Shown one piece after another: positions 11,925 to 24,139 of a DNA stretch of 64,000 bases. Numbering within the stretch: the stretch's first letter is position 1; every line of letters begins with the position of its first letter. The position numbers and the translations under genes were made by a program. Source of the DNA: Polytrichum commune (taxonomy: Eukaryota; Streptophyta; Polytrichopsida; Polytrichales; Polytrichaceae). Where the stretch lies: NCBI GenBank assembly GCA_950295325.1, contig OX485806.1, positions 46,867,169-46,931,168 of the forward strand, written 5' to 3'. Under the pieces are notes generated by a model, which worked only from the letters and a program-made list of their open reading frames with translations, was not told the DNA's origin and searched no databases.

Positions 11925-12250
11925 GCGGAATATTTGGTTATGAGTCGATGTACAAGGAGGGCCATTTGGCTATGGAAACTAATGGAGAATGTAGGTTGTG
12001 TATAAAAGGAAGTAACAACTATCATGTGCAACAACCAAGGTTCTATGGCTTTTGCCAAAAACCCCACCAATCATGATAGGTCAAAACATATCAATTTTAT
12101 TATTATTTTATTAGATAAAAATTTGAAAACAAAGTTGTAGAGTTGAAATATTCTCCAACACAATATATGGTAGCGGATATACTAAAATGTATTTTAACAA
12201 GAGATAAACATGAGTTGTTAAGTGAAATAATGGGATTGGAGTACAATACC
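11925..12250 (+). pseudogene. copia-1 RNase H, 3' continuation after the nested insertion
   Basis: The end of the copia-1 RNase H resumes directly after the solo LTR. In successive frames it shows AEYLV, AIWLWKLMENVG, NNQGSMAFAKNPTNHDRSKH and VELKYSPTQYMVADIL, the normal order of copia RNase H carboxy-terminal motifs. At least two frameshifts and a stop break it. Its junction with 8771 across the GCGG duplication proves that the two halves were once continuous. Confidence 0.85.
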
Positions 12251-12446
12251 ACCTTGCAAAGTGGGAGTATTGGAAGATAGAGTTAGGTTGCATTAGTGAC
12301 ATTGTCCCATATGGTTTGTCAACGTTGGTCATAATCTACATATATAAATAAAGGCATAAGGGGAGGAACTAATCATTTTCTCCATTGTATGCAATTCTTG
12401 AGCATTGTGTTCCACCTTTCTACGTTGGTCTCTTTGCCTTATTCTC

Positions 12447-13198
12447 TCATTTCTCAATACTTTGCTCTGTCACGATGAAGTAGGAATGCTTCACCATCCT
12501 CCTTTTGCTAAACTTCCAATTGTATTGATGTTTTCTCATAAATGAGTTTGGCCTCCAACTGTTCGTAGGTGGGGGGGGGGGGGTTTGGGCGGGGACTTGC
12601 ATTCTCTTGTAAATCTCATACTCTTTGGACAAATTCTTCAAGGTGTAGTAGTTAAGGATGTCTTCCGGAATGTTGACATCTACTTCTTCTAGGAGATCTA
12701 CAACTTCACGAACTTCGGTGAGATCAATGACCATAGAGACAAACTATGTTTTCTTCAAGGCAAAGAACTTTTCTATGAGCATTACTCAATGAGGGCCGCT
12801 ATCAAATTCGTATCTCGCCTTCAGTCCTATCCAACATTCATATGGATCACTTAACATCGTAGAAATTTGAGGTCGTTATTCTTGGCATTGTTGTTGATAA
12901 TGCTCATGACTTGTTGGCGTGCCATTCGTTCTTCTTCACCCATGGGCTTGCTCGGAGGTGTAAGACAATAGTGGAATCGTCCGTCCTTCTGAAGCAAATT
13001 CTTCATGCGATATGCCCACACTCCAAAGTTTGCACCTCCGCCAAGATGGTAGCCCTCGGGAAGTCCGTTGTCTCCAACCATGGTGGTCCTGGGACAAATG
13101 GTGTGGTTTTGTGTGTTATTTTTTGTACCTTCTTCTAGGTTGTCTACAGTGGACATGAGATCTAAAAAGGGGGGAAAATTTTGCAACAGGTGACTCAC
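12447..13198 (-). pseudogene. copia-3 gag remnant
   Basis: Minus-strand gag of a second copia element. The upper segment (13198-12851) carries GANFGVWAYRMKNLLQKDGRF and RQQVMSIINNNAK, a typical copia gag amino terminus. The lower one (12734-12447) carries LSKEYEIYKRMQ, the usual downstream gag motif. The frames are interrupted, and a run of 13 G lies at about 12568-12581. The coding region is cut near 12430, where it meets the 3' end of copia-1; no protease or pol follows. Confidence 0.82.
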
Positions 13199-13263
13199 TT
13201 CTGGGCAAGGATTGCTCTTCCAACCAAGAAGGGATAGAGACTATGGACGTACAATTCCAACAT

Positions 13264-13275
13264 GCTCTGATACCA
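13264..13275 (-). other. Primer-binding site (initiator tRNA-Met type) of copia-3
   Basis: On the minus strand this reads TGGTATCAGAGC, the classic plant copia primer-binding site complementary to the 3' region of initiator tRNA-Met. It lies immediately after the LTR end (...CCACA), as expected for the start of the internal region. Confidence 0.9.
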
Positions 13276-13443
13276 TGTGGAAACCTAAGCAAAATTCACT
13301 GCTTGGAATGAAATAGTTCGATTATTGAGAGGGAGCCACTCTATACTTATACAACATTAATCCTCAAAGGTAACCCTAAAGCAACAAGGCAATATTGACC
13401 TAAAACACTTGTGACTAAACACGTGTGCATAATGGTTTCAACA
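13276..13443 (-). repeat. 5' LTR of copia-3 (168 bp)
   Basis: Bounded on the plus strand by TGTGGAAACC at 13276 and GGTTTCAACA ending at 13443. The ends are inverted copies with nine of ten bases matching. It directly abuts the primer-binding site. Short LTRs are normal for copia elements. The matching 3' LTR is absent because the element is truncated. Confidence 0.75.
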
Positions 13444-13993
13444 TCAACCATTATGGAGATGACCTCACCGACTTGTGCTCAAATCCCATCTTGCGGTGTC
13501 AGTTAACTGATAAAGACCAGTGACAAGGCCGAATCCGGCTCAGAGCCCCAAGGTGCTCTAACTCAAGTCTCAATGTAGTGAAAGGTACGTTTTAAAAACA
13601 TCTACCATTTCTTGAAGAATATTGAGATAATTATCCTTTGAATTCCCAAAGTAGCACATGACCTTCATCTTCTTTTAGCATTCAAAATTGGTAGATTATA
13701 CCTTAGGATCTACTTTCTGCACTGTCTTGGTGTGAAGGAACTTTTAGGATTTGCTGAGAAATCCCTTCTTGGCCCTTGTTCCTTCCAACTCCTATTTTCT
13801 ATACCTAGCTGGCTTACTTAGTAGCACTAAGGTGTGTCCTCAATTCCAAAATGAAGTACAGTAAATCATAGTAACTCACTACATCGTTTAAGGTAGTTAG
13901 TATAACTTATTGATTGAGAGATACTCATTGCTATGAGATTCTATTGGTATTGTAAATCTTTACCAAGTGAAGATGTTATTGTTATATGGTGTC

Positions 13994-14169
13994 CAAACTT
14001 CCAATTTGATATTTTTTGGTAAAAAAAGATATCTATAGTAAAAAGTTATAGGAAAGTGTAACTCCAAATAGTAAGTGACATCAAACATCCAATTTAACCT
14101 TTGTTGGTAAAAAATGAGATCCACAGTAATACGTTATAGCAAAATGTAAACTCCAAATAGTACGTCACA
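13994..14169. repeat. Two-copy tandem repeat, 88-bp unit
   Basis: Unit one is 13994-14081 and unit two 14082-14169. Both contain TCCAATTT, GGTAAAAAA, AGTTATAGG/CGTTATAGC and ACTCCAAATAGTA in the same order. The copies have diverged, so the duplication is not recent. The site lies 100 bp downstream of CACTACATCGTT at 13877-13888, a 12-mer shared with position 49. Confidence 0.85.
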
Positions 14170-14250
14170 CTAAATACCATGAACGGTGTAGTGGTTGTGA
14201 GAGTCTCCTAATCACTAAGTGGCTCTTCAGTTGGTAGGATGTTCACTATT

Positions 14251-14396
14251 CTCCAATTGACTTGCTAATTGGCAGTGGTGTCCACCATCCCCAACTGACT
14301 CACTAATTGGTGTTGATGACCACTATACTCCAAGTGGCTCACTAATTGGCATTGGGGACTACTAAACTCCAAGTAGCTCACTAATTGATCTTCACC
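14251..14396. repeat. Four-copy tandem repeat, about 39-bp unit
   Basis: Units begin at 14251, 14290, 14328 and 14367 and share the core CTCCAA..G.CT.ACTAATTGG. Unit lengths are 39, 38, 39 and about 30 bp, the last one partial. A degenerate extra unit may precede them from 14208. The array is non-coding. Confidence 0.88.
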
Positions 14397-15390
14397 GCGG
14401 TTCAAGTCTCCTTTGTCATTTGAGCTTGATTAGTTCTAACAATCTCCTTGGGTTATGTTATTATGGACAGCTAGTCCTTGGTTAAAAAATTTCTTGGTTG
14501 AGGCCCCAGGTTACTGGCGATACCTTATAGTTCTTCACTGTGAATAGGGTGACTAAGATGTCCCCAGGGGCAATAAAGGGTTAATTAATGAAGATGTTTC
14601 GTAGCACCTACCATCGGGGAGGGTAAAAACATTGGTTGCCATGTAGAGCCCAGGGATTTCTATTTAAACTCGTCAAACCCCTAATGAGGGGTCAGAGATG
14701 CGAATATCATTAACAAAATTTACTCCAATCTGTCCCATCTATTTTCCGCATGTTCCTCTTCAAGTCTACTTCCAATCCATCCAATCTTCAAGAATCTCAG
14801 ATCTTCAGAAATTCCAACGCCAAACATGCAGATTAGTCCAAATTCCTCCAAAATTCCTCTACTTAGGCGTTCAGGGGTTAAGCAGATTGTGCTATGAAGG
14901 CACAAGTTAGAATAGCCTTAGGGTTTACTTTTTCATCACCACCTCCAGCAGAATAAATATACTGCTAGTGCTATTTGGATATCTTGATTCATCTCTATTG
15001 AGGAACATTCTAGAGACTTTGCTGTGCATCTCTAACGCACCCAGCATCAGACTGCCCACGGAAAGAAATATGTCAAATAGCTACTGAAGTTACATATAAA
15101 TAAACATTGTTCCTTGAGCTCATACAGTTTGATGTCTGCCATTTGCAAGTTAGGATACAGCAACCATGTACAGCAACCATACACAATGTGAGCTTGTACT
15201 AGGGATTCGTTCAATTTAAAATTCAATTCAAGAGGGAGAAACCTCATGACTGCTGATTCTGAAGTCAAGATCATCCTCCTGGGGGTATATAGTACTTCCA
15301 GATATGAACAAGACTATTTAAGGGTCATTTATAAGAGAAGGTTTCCTTCTTGATGCCTGCCACATCCACATGACGTAGAATTTGCAGGCC
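14397..15390. other. Spacer downstream of the PP2C gene
   Basis: No gene seen. The part nearest 15390 is expected to hold the 3' untranslated region of the minus-strand PP2C gene; no polyadenylation site could be fixed. Confidence 0.5.
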
Positions 15391-18300
15391 TTATGAAGTG
15401 CTGGTAAATGGCGAACTGACAAGCTTCTTAAACTGGACAAGGATGATGCTCATGTTATCACACCCCTCTTGCTGGCGAGTGTTTGGGGACAGACATTGGT
15501 CCAAAAGTTCTTCACAAAGTGCTGATAAAGGTTTGGCCTGTCCAGCACATGCCCGCAATTCACCAAGTTGACAAAAACCATCACAAGAAAGAATCACAAA
15601 ACAAGTGCGTGAATTTGCCTAGACTATATGCATAAATCCTGAAGAATCAAACTGCATACAAATTTCTAGGTAGTAAATGAGGGAGAAATTAAAAGCCACC
15701 TTCATAATTAAGTGCAATAAAGCAAAATTGCGAAGGGAGATACATGCACCACAAAGAATGCAAATTTCTAGGAGTCCACATAAAGTCTATAATCAATCAC
15801 AAAAAGAGGATTAGAACAACCTCATTAAGAGGATAGACAAGAATAGGAGTTAAAAAGCACGTACAGAGGGCAACTTCTGATGGACATAATCTACAACATC
15901 TTGACTTGACATGACATCCCTGCACAGTGCTCACAAATTCATGACAAATTAGCCTTTAGTAATGCTCTATGGGTATATTACGATAAACATGGAATACACA
16001 TCAAAACATCTATGCCTCCCATAACCTTCCAAATAACCTTCCAAATACATAAGCTCTTCTCAGGATAGCAGGCAGAAAAACTCAATCATGTCTACAGACT
16101 CGCATGCATCCAATGAAATAGTGAGCACTCATATCTATCCTCTCTTACTATGGCTCTCATGTCCCAGGTCAGACCTGAGGGGAGTAGGCTCGTACAGGGT
16201 ATTGAGAATTTGAAACTCAATGATCATGTTTGTCAAGCATCATGAATTCCGACCCACATTTGATTGCATCCACATGTGCTGCAAATAACTACAACTTTGC
16301 TGCACTAAGAAAAAGATTGAGGTTTGAAAGCTATTTTTTTCATAGTATATTGATTCCATTGAGATATATGTTCACTAACACCTTGTGGAGTGGACACCTA
16401 ATCAGCTTACACAATATTTAGGGTGGACTGCATCAATTTGAGAGTTGTTTGGAATTATGGTTGACAAGAGGTGGAACATCAGTCCAAATTTGGTCTGCCC
16501 ACTAGTCACTATACATGGTTACCATCATCGATTCACCACCCCAAAGTCACTCATGCATGAGTTGAAACTCTGTTTTTGGCACCAAGTGCTTGCCTCTTGT
16601 AATGGTTATCATGTAGAATTACTCAAAAATGAACAAATATGTAAATCACCTCACTTGATACACATTCTTTAGCTACAAGAAAATCAATGTAGCAGAAAAC
16701 CATACACATAAATTATCTTATGCCCCCTCCCCACCTGACTTTAATAAATAACCAAAGTCTTTTCTAAAACCCGGGTAAAGCTCCCTTGGTTATAGGGAAG
16801 GCATCCGGCTATCCCAATGCACCTACAAGAACTTGCTCCGGAGATTTTTGAGTAGGTTTTAGTTAAGTAGCTTTCACACATGTTCATGGTTTTATCTACC
16901 AAGCAATGAATGTTGGATAGTTTTTGTCCCATCCCCAAATCCCTTACTACTCATCTATCTTACCATCTGTTTTTGTTAATGGAGCTCCTCGTGCCCTCAT
17001 AGCCTCGTGCCCTCATAGATGAGACTAAAAAGCCACCAATCACAATGGAGGGAGGCAACACTTTTAAAAGTCCTATATTCTTGCCTCATGTCTAGGTACC
17101 GATGGGAGGGTCGGTGCTTGGGGCTTAAAACCTCCACTTTTAAGCCATGCCACATCATTTGCCAACTAGGCTCGGCACTAGATAATGTCGATGGTGTGGA
17201 GGCTGTGTTTTTAGAACTAACTTTTAGGCTTCGCTAAAGTCAGGTGGGGAGGGGGCATTAGTATTGTATTGGAGATGACTTCAAATAGTGTGGACCCATC
17301 CAGTTTCATAAACAAGATGCTCCAAAGTGATTTTTGTACTCACTATTTAAATAAAAAGTGTAAGTAGAATGTCAAGGATGACTTGGAGCCCTCTTTGTAA
17401 AGTGGTTGCATTGAGAAGGGCAATACGTGCACAAGGCATTTAAGGCGACTAGGACTGAGCCAAAATTAATGCTGGGCCCGGCTGGCCTTGAGAGTAGTGT
17501 AGGGGGGCCACCTTATGGCCTCTAAGGAGGTTAAGATTTAATGCATATACACAAATTAGATCCCTTGCTCCAATATGAATTGATTAGAGCTCTGCTTCTA
17601 TTTATTGCAAAAATGCTGGCACAAGTCAATGGCATACTGAAAAAGCAGAACAGGAGTTACTGAACCTACCAGATACCATCACAGGCTAGCACTAGGAACT
17701 CATCACCAGGTTCAAGCTCCATCTGCAAACACATGGCAACATGGAAGTCAGTCCACAATTCAGATAAAGCCACAATTTTAGAACTCTCATTCTGCACTTG
17801 ATTTTAACAACTCTGGTAGATGAATAGGAGAATGTTCATAGGGGTCCCAGTTTCCAAATTGGCTAGAATTGTGCTTATGTGCCACCCCATTTGAGACTGT
17901 TGAGCACTTAAGGGTTTAAAAAAATGACAGAAAGTGGGTATAAAATGATAGGATAGTACTTACATGCTGCAAGTCTGGACAGCATGTTACTATCTGCTTG
18001 TCAGGTGACAAATCTGTTTGATATTTGAACTCCATGTCACCTGCATTCAAATTGATGAATCTTTCTGAAGACCAGCATATCTATCTATAGATATATTACC
18101 TGTTTAAATTACATAAACCTTCCACTGAAGATGAGAGAGGTGCCATACCAATAGCTCTTGTAAGGTTGAGACTACCATTCACACGTCCAGCATGAATAAA
18201 TCCTCCAGCTAATAGAATCCTCCGCTTTTCAAGCTCTAGCTCAGGCTTATGATCAATTGACAAATCCACAGCCTGTTGAAATCCAACACAAACCGCAATT

Positions 18301-21300
18301 TATACTCTAATGATCAGTACCATGGGCTCCTTCAGAAAAAGACTTCCAAGAAAAAACAATCATCTATTGATAAAAATTTCTGAAGTAACAATGCCCTTTC
18401 AGTTGGTCAAGGCAGTTCATGCAGGCACACCTGTGATCCATATGACCTCAAAGAATTATACTCGGACCATATCCAGACACTTAAATGGGCACTGGAACAA
18501 GATCAAATGAAAAACCCACCATAGTATATCTTTGAAGCATGATGGCACTTTGCTCTGCATGGAGAAGATTTCAGAGGGACATTGTGAAGCCCAAAATATT
18601 TGAGAAAGGTACATGTAAACACCTGCACAAAGTAGACACTCAACTAAAGGACATGGATGTACCTTGCCGTTTCGAGACATAATACAGCGGGAGTCTCCAG
18701 CGTTTGCAACAACAAGCCTGTTACCACGTATCACTGCAACCACAGCCGTGCTCCCTGAAGTAGGCCCTGTAAAATCTGAATGTGGACCCTACATCAACCA
18801 ACACAGCTTTCATGAAATCCCATCGCTGGCACATCACTCACAGGCATTCACTGAGCATGGCCATACACAAGTCTTACTTTGGGACAGATCAAACCTGATG
18901 CTGCAACATCCTAATTAAGGAATGAATAAAGCACTGCCAGGATATCCTTCACAACCACAACTTTAGCACACAGATGCGGTATTCAAACAAGCACTTTGAC
19001 AGATTTTGTCTTTATCTGTTCTACAGAACCAGCATGACCCTCGTAATAACAATGAGAGTAGCACCCAATAATTCTTAATTGCAATCTCAAGTTGCAATGT
19101 GTTGAAGTGCAACCAAGAAAACCCATGCCATGCTTGTATAGAGGGTTTGAAACTGACTACACCTTCCTCGTTATTTAGCTTTGCATCCCAAGCGCACACA
19201 TTGACAAACACACTTGCAAACACACTTCGACACTGGTCAGATTCTGTGTTGTGACTTGTTGTTCATAAACTATCAGACAATGATCTGTATTGAGATTACA
19301 ACTTTGCACTGAAATCCAGAGATCTGTGTCTGCTAGTGACTAGAATATAGAACTCCTTTTAAGCCAGTACAGAGTGCTCAATGTCAATATCCATTTGCAC
19401 AACTGGGCATGTCTGTAACTAAGTCTCTCTGGAGGCACAGGAACCAGAACCTGGGTAAATCTATAAGCCCTAAGAAGGCATGTTACCAAATTAAGACTTC
19501 TACAGGTCCCCAAGACATGATCTCATCGCACAAGATAAACTCAATTGCAACTGCGACTCAAAGAATCATCACCATGTCCTTGGGTAGATTGTAAAAATGC
19601 ACCTCCTCATCAATCCCTTTATCATCATTGGTTAATGTTAGAGCGTTGGAGATGGACCCTTCACTTTCATTGGACTCCCTTGAAATTGAGGCACTCTGTC
19701 CATGGCCTTCCCAGATGCCACCAAACCTGCTCACTTTCTCTCCAAGAAGCTGGAGCTCTCTCCATCCTCTTTCACCCTTCATCATCTCATCCATCCTAGC
19801 AATCAACACAAACAAGACAAGGACCTAAATTCCAACTGGTATTATCTGGAAACAAATTTGAAAGTTCCTACTATGGGGATGAGTGAACACACAACTGGAC
19901 CAAACGAAAGAAAGAAAGACAAAATGAACCAAAAAAAGGATGTACCCAATTTGCATATCTTGAGAACCTCAAAACTCCAAGAAAAAGTGGAAAGAAATGA
20001 CTATCTTAACTAATTCCGTTGACTGATGCCTCCATAGCAGTTCAAAAAGCATATGCTGGTGCACAAACCTTTTGAGCCCCCTGATATTGAGAGTATAGGG
20101 TGGACTTTATCAACTGTCGAAATGCCTGCAACACTCACCGTAAAAAGGCATGCTCCAGGCTTGCAGCTAAGTCTCCATTAGCATACGCTTGAGATTTCAC
20201 AACTTCCTGGTGTAAGTGCTTTGAACAGAACTTTGACACAACTTTTCCTGCAATACAATACCACAAGTGTATGACATGCATGGCAGGAAGATGAAACACT
20301 CACCCAAGCTTCTTCACCTGTGTTAACAAAACTATCACCCAGTCACTGAAACGATATTGGATGCTTCCGCTCACTAATGTGCAATGCTAATTTCGCATTA
20401 CCACCTATGGCATTCATGCAGATGAAAGCTGACCTCAGAGACATCAGGAAACCATCAATGTCACACATCAGTGCTTCAGGAATGCAAACTTCATAGATCT
20501 TCCTAACTCAAAACAATATATTCGGTGTCCTCTGTGCATGTATCATGCTCAGAGAGTAGGAAACACCACATGAATTACTTTGAGCTTTGATAATTCTCCT
20601 TTATGGCTTAGTGGAGCATATAAGACACTAAATACGCACCTCCATGACCATCAAAAATGCCAAATATTGATGTGTCTTTATCCATGTCCAAAATAGCTGT
20701 ATGCTGCAAACATACCATATGCAAAAGCATGGGTGTAAGCAACAGAATCTCATAATCAAATTGTGAACTGTACCTCTTCCATTCCTCACAAGAATTCAGC
20801 CAGGATTTATATGCCATATGTAGGAATTAGTGTCAATCAAGGAAAAAAAATTAAACAACACTGCATGTTTCAACAGAAAGATTTATTTAATTTTTACAAA
20901 TTTGACACAACATCATGAAATACAACTTGTAGAACCCCTATGAATGAAGTTAGTATAAAACACTAGTCATGGTGAAAAAAGGTCATCCTCCATTTCTCCA
21001 TGTGGTGATCCACATTGAAAGAAATCTATAGTTAACATTTCAATGTTACAATGCCAGGTACAAACCTACAATACATTTTTAAATTCGTCTGGCCCGCTCT
21101 AAATTTCAAGATCAATCCAGGCTTTCACTCAAATGAATCCATAAAACCCTCTAATTCATCTGGTGCACGAAATCTTGGACAGTAAACTCCAACAACTCGA
21201 GTAATAACACCTGCTTTATGAGGAAGGAAGCATAAAAGAAGAGCCTCTTCGCCCATTTGCTACTGCCCCTTTCAATGAGACACTATCAGTAAACTCCATT

Positions 21301-21697
21301 ATAAAGGGCAATAAGTTCCCTTGGACCCCCCCGTTCCCCCATTTGATAAGCTCAGAGGTATCTAACAGCAAGCAATGCTCCCTCAATAAGAATGAGTACA
21401 TAATTGCAATCATGTCAATCTGTTAGGACCTACATACCAAGCTACAGAGTCTTTAGTGTATGTTGCAAAATCTCAATTTAAAAGAATCTGTACAAATTCA
21501 TAAAATACTTTCACTGAAAGAAGTCACATCTAATAAACACTCAGCAGGTATCTGTACAATTCAGCAGATAAGATACGTACTGCATCTTCCATGCTTTCAC
21601 GCCAGCCTTGCATAGCAGATACACCAAATCGTATATCATTGTTCTCTCCATCTTCAGATATCTTGTCAGTCTTCGGAGTGCTAAGATATATCCCCAT
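15391..21697 (-). CDS. Protein phosphatase 2C (PP2C60/PP2C11-like), ten exons
   Basis: Predicted Mg/Mn-dependent Ser/Thr phosphatase of 354 residues, close in layout to Arabidopsis At4g31860 and At2g25070. Coding exons on the minus strand: 21697-21581, 20703-20640, 20247-20139, 19795-19603, 18788-18663, 18272-18149, 18040-17964, 17722-17670, 15919-15865, 15537-15391. All junctions are GT-AG and phases agree, giving 1065 bases with the stop. Family motifs in order: the [10 protein letters not shown] start (possible N-myristoylation Gly2), GWRESMEDA (31-39), DGHGG (57-61, metal-binding Asp57), [37 protein letters not shown] (metal Asp285) and GCDNMSII (331-338, metal Asp333). No lesion was seen. 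The exon-4 donor was chosen at 19603 because it gives the family join to [12 protein letters not shown]. Untranslated exons and the promoter were not located. The eighth intron (1.75 kb) carries a MITE. The physiological substrate is unknown. Confidence 0.95.
16721..17257. mobile_element. Harbinger-like MITE in PP2C intron 8
   Basis: A 537-bp unit with perfect 23-bp terminal inverted repeats (16721-16743 and 17235-17257; outer bases TGCCCCCTCCCC). It is flanked on each side by TTA (16718-16720 and 17258-17260), the target duplication typical of PIF/Harbinger transposons. No transposase is encoded, so it is non-autonomous. The perfect repeats suggest a fairly recent insertion. It lies wholly within the intron between PP2C exons 8 and 9 and does not touch the splice sites. 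Confidence 0.88.
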
Positions 21698-24101
21698 TCT
21701 CTTTGATTGAATGCTTGGAGCTGGTTGTAATTCAAATTTAAATTAACCTATATATGTAACAAGCAATGCTATATCTGCAGCATATAGGAACATTATTTGA
21801 TTAGAGACCAAGAACTATAGAATCTTATAACCCAACTCCTGTCTCCTCTTCCAACGAATTCCCAGCAAAAACTGTGGAACATCCAACTTAGGCCTCCTGC
21901 AACCAGATTATTTGTTTAAAAACAACAAAGGTAGATTGTTCACATTGAATGGTACCTTGTTGTCTTGATACTCAAAATCAAGTCATTTCTACGTATGGTT
22001 TTTGGAGGATTAAGGATTGCCTAACGCTATGTCATGTGCAAGTGAGACATTTTACTGGAAACAGCTACTTCCATTCAAGAGTATGGCTGCAAAAATCATT
22101 GCCCATGGGTAGGACCAAAAGTCCTGCAGTGTTCAACCTTTTATCAAAATTGCAATACTCATTCTGATTTTCTCCCCTAGTGCCAGTAAAACAGAACAAT
22201 TCCATCAAGTTATAAGTATTGAAAAACATGCCCTCTTCTGTGAAGGAAATCAGACTGCCTTGTAAGACTTCTAATCAGGTGCTGTGTTTGCATACACACC
22301 TGATAGAAGTTGATTTTCTTTGGGTACATGTCATATATGTCATGTACTGTCAGAAAAAATTGCCTACAGGTTGCTAATGCAATTGATCCATACTTTGATA
22401 TCTGCGAAGGTGGCTTGTCAAGAACTTCATATGGATATCCCGGGAATCATATGAGGCACTGCTATTACAAATTAAACAAAACCTATTCAGAACACTGTAA
22501 ACTTAGACCGGAACCAGAGGTCCACAATACAGAACTCCCTAAGAGGAATGGCAAGGAATCCACCTGTAGCCCTTTTTCTACAAGGTTGATTGAATGGCAG
22601 ATAGACACTTGAAAACATAAATCAACATCTGTGATTGAATCGTGATACTATTTCTATGGTGAGGGTGAATATAAGGGTCAGCTATTAAGGTTCCAAAGAA
22701 CAGCATTCCTGAGCTGAGCTAAACTGCCTAGCTCTGAACATAACTCAGAAAGCTCTTGAAATGTCCAAAGCCTCCGACGTACACACCATCGTCGTCTATC
22801 GCAGCATTTATTTTGATATATTGTCTACTTAGACTAGATGATGTAAGATCAAAGTCTTCATAAGGAGTATCCGGTTGAAAATTAGTGATGACCAGTTGAA
22901 ATTTATTATCGCACATGCTTGGTCCCAAGTTCGCTTCCTCCCATGTATTCACATATTATCCAAAGGCGTCCAGTCAAACCCTGTACAGTCTCCTCACTCC
23001 CTGGGATGATATTCCCCCACATTGTGCGACACAGCCGCTGTCCCAACAACATTGCGAATATAAATGATTCAAATAGCCTATCGAGCAGTCTTTAACTAAA
23101 CACCAACCCATTAATGGCGGTTAGAGATCCTAAGGTAAAGGTCTTAGGCGTAACTGCAAGTTGAGTCACAAATCCTGCCATATTACACAGCTAAAAAAGA
23201 ATCAAAATTACACAATCGTTGCCAAGCACACACTAAGGCCCAAATCCTAATAGCAGGCTCCCTGCTGAGTTCGACTCGTACCTTAGAATGGACACACGCA
23301 AGTTACATCTACATCGATGTCCGACACTCAATCACCCTCGCCGAAGGCCCGGCTCCTAGACCACATTCCAGACAAAATACGTAGAGTAACTCTAGTTCGC
23401 GCTCCCAACTCCAGGCACAAAATCATGATCACAGACACACAGAAACTACCATGTCCCTCGTGCCGCTGCTGCTCGTCCTCCGTATTCCATAGTTCTTCAC
23501 CGTTCAAGGCCAGAGTCCATATTCCATGGCACCACGTATTATTATCCGCATGCGTAGTCTGTCATCGTCGGATATTGGGTCGAACGCGCTCCTGTCACGA
23601 TAGCAAACGCTAACTAACACGTCATATGTGCGTACAAAAATTTGACTTCACGGGAAATCAGGGTCGTTCTGGAGTAGAGGCACCCATAACCGATCACTTA
23701 AGAGATTTTGCGGCAGATCTGGAGAAGTATAAGTCGAGCAAATTTTTCCCGTTGGCTGTAAGAGCGCTGATTGGCTGTTGAACTCGTCCTAGGACCTAGG
23801 ACCACTTCCGTTGACAGAAGCCCCCAAAATACAACTTTCAAGGCCTAATAAATGCACTGACATGGTCCAATGGGTTTTGCGGTGAGAGAGGCAAGAGAGG
23901 TGGTATGGTTACTATGGTAGGAAAAGGTAAGGGTCCATAGCAGTGAAATGCCATTATAATATATTTTTAATGAACTTTTTGGGGGGGCTTTATATACAAC
24001 TCTTCCCACTAGGCAAGGATCACTTTTCAGCATCTAAGGTAGAAGGTGCTTAAACCAACACTTTAAGCTATTGCACATACATATGGCTATGTGGTTGATA
24101 T

Positions 24102-24104
<3 letters not shown>
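21698..24104. other. Upstream region of the PP2C gene
   Basis: Expected to contain the PP2C promoter and 5' untranslated sequence, possibly with a leader intron. No confident TATA box or transcription start could be set. The part at 22950-23800 is more GC-rich than its surroundings. No further gene is supported on either strand. Confidence 0.4.

Positions 24105-24136
<32 letters not shown>
24105..24136. repeat. (TA)n microsatellite
   Basis: About 16 uninterrupted TA units. A shorter TA run lies near 44562-44582. Confidence 0.95.

Positions 24137-24139
<3 letters not shown>

Larger units (their letters stand above)
6541..12430 (+). mobile_element. Degenerate Ty1/copia retrotransposon (copia-1), split by nested LTR units
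   Basis: Plus-strand copia element in the order gag (6569-6928), GAG-pre-integrase and integrase (7167-7890), reverse transcriptase (7890-8250), RNase H (8327-8771, resuming at 11925-12250). The RNase H reading frame is interrupted at 8771 by a 3153-bp insertion flanked by GCGG. After RNase H there is a purine-rich AAGTGGGAG site near 12260, followed by what may be the start of the 3' LTR, with a TATA-like TATATAAATAAA near 12338. The element then runs into a second, opposite copia remnant near 12430. No 5' LTR was found. Many stops and frameshifts show it is dead. Confidence 0.85.
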
